Shown one piece after another: positions 4,754 through 6,247 of a DNA stretch of 6,247 nt. This DNA comes from an archaeon. GTDB taxonomy: Archaea > Nanobdellota > Nanobdellia > Woesearchaeales > JAHJEM01. The stretch lies in assembly GCA_020057445.1 (NCBI GenBank), contig JAGVFV010000105.1, forward strand, positions 1 through 6,247, in the 5' to 3' direction. Made by a program: the position numbers and the translations under genes. Numbering within the stretch: position 1 is the stretch's first letter; each line of letters begins with the position of its first letter. The notes beneath the pieces are model-generated. The model had not been told where the DNA came from, searched no databases, and worked only from the letters and a program-made list of their open reading frames with translations.

Positions 4754-6247
4754 ATGCAGTATGTCCTGCCATTTTCAAGCATAAGCAAGCATGACGCCAG
4801 CATCGCCGGCGGCAAAGGAGCATCCCTCGGAGAGATGAGCCAAGCAGGGCTTCCTGTCCCTGAAGGATATGTGGTCCTTTCTTCTGCATTTGACGAATTC
4901 ATCAAAGAGACAGGCATCACTGCAGACATCGACTCCATCTTACACTCCATCAAGAACCACAACGTCCGCCAGATCGAGAGAGCGTCAGAGAAGATCCAAG
5001 GGATCATCCTTGCAGAAGAGATGCCGGAAAAAATCAAGAAAGACATCCTTCATTCCTACGACAAATTACATTCTCCGTTCGTCGCAGTGCGATCATCTGC
5101 AACAGCAGAAGACAGCACATCCGCGGCATGGGCAGGCCAACTGGAAAGCTACCTCAATACGACAAGGGACAAACTCCTTGAAAAAGTAAGACAGTGCTGG
5201 GCATCACTCTTCACGCCACGAGCAATAGCGTACCGCTTCGAGAAAAACATGCAAGACCATGCGATCTCCGTCGCTGTCGTCGTCCAAAAGATGGTCGCAA
5301 GCGACATATCAGGCATCGCCTTCTCGGTGCACCCCGTGACGCAGGATCCTGACCAGCTCATCATAGAAGCAAGCTACGGACTTGGCGAAGCGATAGTCTC
5401 AGGAACCATCACCCCTGACAATTATATCGTCAGAAAAAACCTGCAGATCATAGAGAGGAATGTCGCAAAGAAAGAGAAAGGACTGTACAGATCAATCAAG
5501 GGAGGAAACGAATGGAAACAGATTCCAGATACGAAAAAAAATCGGCAAGCATTGAATGACAGAGAAATAATCAGACTCTCAAAGATCATCATCAAGATCG
5601 AGAAACACTACGGATTCCCCTGCGACATAGAATGGGCAAGGGAAAAAAACAAGTTCTACATCGTGCAGAGCAGGCCGATCACGACACTAACGGAAAAAAC
5701 AGTTATAAAACAACAAATGAATGTAAGCGATCCTTTACAAAATGACATATTGAATATCAAATGGTACCATCTCGGCAAGTGGGTCGAGCCTGCTCTTGCT
5801 GCACAAGTGTGGCTTGAATATGGAGTAATTGCCCAAAAATTCTTCAAGCAAAAATTGAATGGAAAAATCTTGTATATCAATGGCGACTTCTTCTTATCCC
5901 AGCACGATGTTGACATCATAAAAAACGAGTCGTACCGCGCGGCAAAAAAGAATAATAAGCAATTTTTCAAGAAGATATACACTGAAATCAATAGAGTAAC
6001 TCGTAATCTTTCACGCCAAATCAAACAATCCTCTTCTGCAACCGGATTCATAGAACAGTACAAGCAGCTTACAGGGGTGTGGATGCCACTCAATATCGTC
6101 GCAACAGGCATTGAGCAATATGCGAAGGAGACTGCTCCAGAAGCATTCACCCTGACGAAAGGATATCTCAAAGAGAAGCCGTGGACATTGCAACAAATCG
6201 ACGATATGAACGCATTGAAAATGGCGATAGAAAAGAAGATCGGCAGA
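4754..6247 (+). CDS. PEP synthase/pyruvate phosphate dikinase-like protein, N-terminal 498 residues, truncated by window end
   Basis: The frame is open from ATG 4754 to the last base. Residues 1 to about 312 match the PEP/pyruvate-binding (PPDK_N, ATP-grasp-like) domain. GGKGASLGEM (19-28) is followed by PVPEGYVV, VAVRSSATAED (110-120, with the nucleotide-binding Arg), SAAWAGQ, and SGIAFSVHPVT. ASYGLGEAIVSG comes next, then DIEWA (291-295) and QSRP (305-308). In the family this domain transfers phosphate from ATP to a His on a swivelling domain further along, and the C-terminal domain passes it to pyruvate. After QSRP the next 186 residues are unlike the PpsA sequence I know: there is no T-x-S-G-G-x-x-S-H-type phosphohistidine motif yet, and codons are more AT-rich. 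It could be a true PEP synthase with a long insert, or a relative that phosphorylates another acceptor, as rifampicin phosphotransferase does. The missing 3' part decides. An ATG at 4761 is out of frame. Confidence 0.8.
   Translation, partial: MQYVLPFSSISKHDASIAGGKGASLGEMSQAGLPVPEGYVVLSSAFDEFIKETGITADIDSILHSIKNHNVRQIERASEKIQGIILAEEMPEKIKKDILHSYDKLHSPFVAVRSSATAEDSTSAAWAGQLESYLNTTRDKLLEKVRQCWASLFTPRAIAYRFEKNMQDHAISVAVVVQKMVASDISGIAFSVHPVTQDPDQLIIEASYGLGEAIVSGTITPDNYIVRKNLQIIERNVAKKEKGLYRSIKGGNEWKQIPDTKKNRQALNDREIIRLSKIIIKIEKHYGFPCDIEWAREKNKFYIVQSRPITTLTEKTVIKQQMNVSDPLQNDILNIKWYHLGKWVEPALAAQVWLEYGVIAQKFFKQKLNGKILYINGDFFLSQHDVDIIKNESYRAAKKNNKQFFKKIYTEINRVTRNLSRQIKQSSSATGFIEQYKQLTGVWMPLNIVATGIEQYAKETAPEAFTLTKGYLKEKPWTLQQIDDMNALKMAIEKKIGR

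Noticed and set aside
5656..6171. 171-codon minus-strand frame opposite the PEP synthase-like gene
   Set aside because: The + frame is open throughout and continuous with a conserved domain; the minus frame shows no motif or promoter.

Overview
The window reads as part of an archaeal genome. Two TATA boxes (TTATAAA at 4113-4119 and TTTATAAA at 4724-4731) sit at archaeal spacing from their start codons. The gene at 4754 begins where transcription is predicted to start, so its mRNA would be leaderless. A small two-gene unit pairs a DUF4258-like protein with a zinc-finger/AbrB protein, a combination I associate with archaea. A DPANN-type lineage such as Woesearchaeota is possible, but that is an impression and not shown by the sequence. 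All supported genes are on the + strand and the window is almost fully coding.

Region 1 (2-4112) is a nucleotide-sugar and glycan operon of five genes: the 3' end of a UDP-HexNAc 4,6-dehydratase-like gene, a family 2 glycosyltransferase, a UDP-sugar (hexose/HexNAc) dehydrogenase homologue, an extended-SDR sugar epimerase, and a short sugar-1-phosphate nucleotidyltransferase. Three of the four junctions are 4-nt ATGA stop/start overlaps. Together the genes would activate a sugar phosphate, modify nucleotide sugars at C4, C5 or C6, and transfer a sugar, probably to a lipid carrier for a surface polysaccharide or protein glycan. The dehydrogenase lacks the family's catalytic cysteine (Thr255 in its place).

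The fourth junction (2292-2448) is abnormal. A first, out-of-frame copy of the epimerase 5' end (38 nt, 34 identical to the second copy) is followed by a roughly 70-nt imperfect hairpin. After it comes a second copy that starts at TTG behind a strong Shine-Dalgarno, and the reading frame from that TTG is the intact enzyme. The first copy opens a 44-codon frame whose TGA overlaps the TTG as TTGA. Recombination between the copies would remove 116 bp and give an ATG-started intact gene, so this is a candidate on/off or tuning switch, a relic of recombination, or an assembly join.

Region 2 (4113-4712) is a probable toxin-antitoxin pair with its own promoter. A perfect 8-bp inverted repeat overlaps the TATA box, as expected for an autorepressor site.

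Region 3 (4724-6247) is a separate leaderless transcript for a PEP synthase/pyruvate phosphate dikinase-like protein. Its N-terminal nucleotide-binding domain is well conserved. It is followed by a divergent, more AT-rich part that I do not recognise, and it runs off the window.
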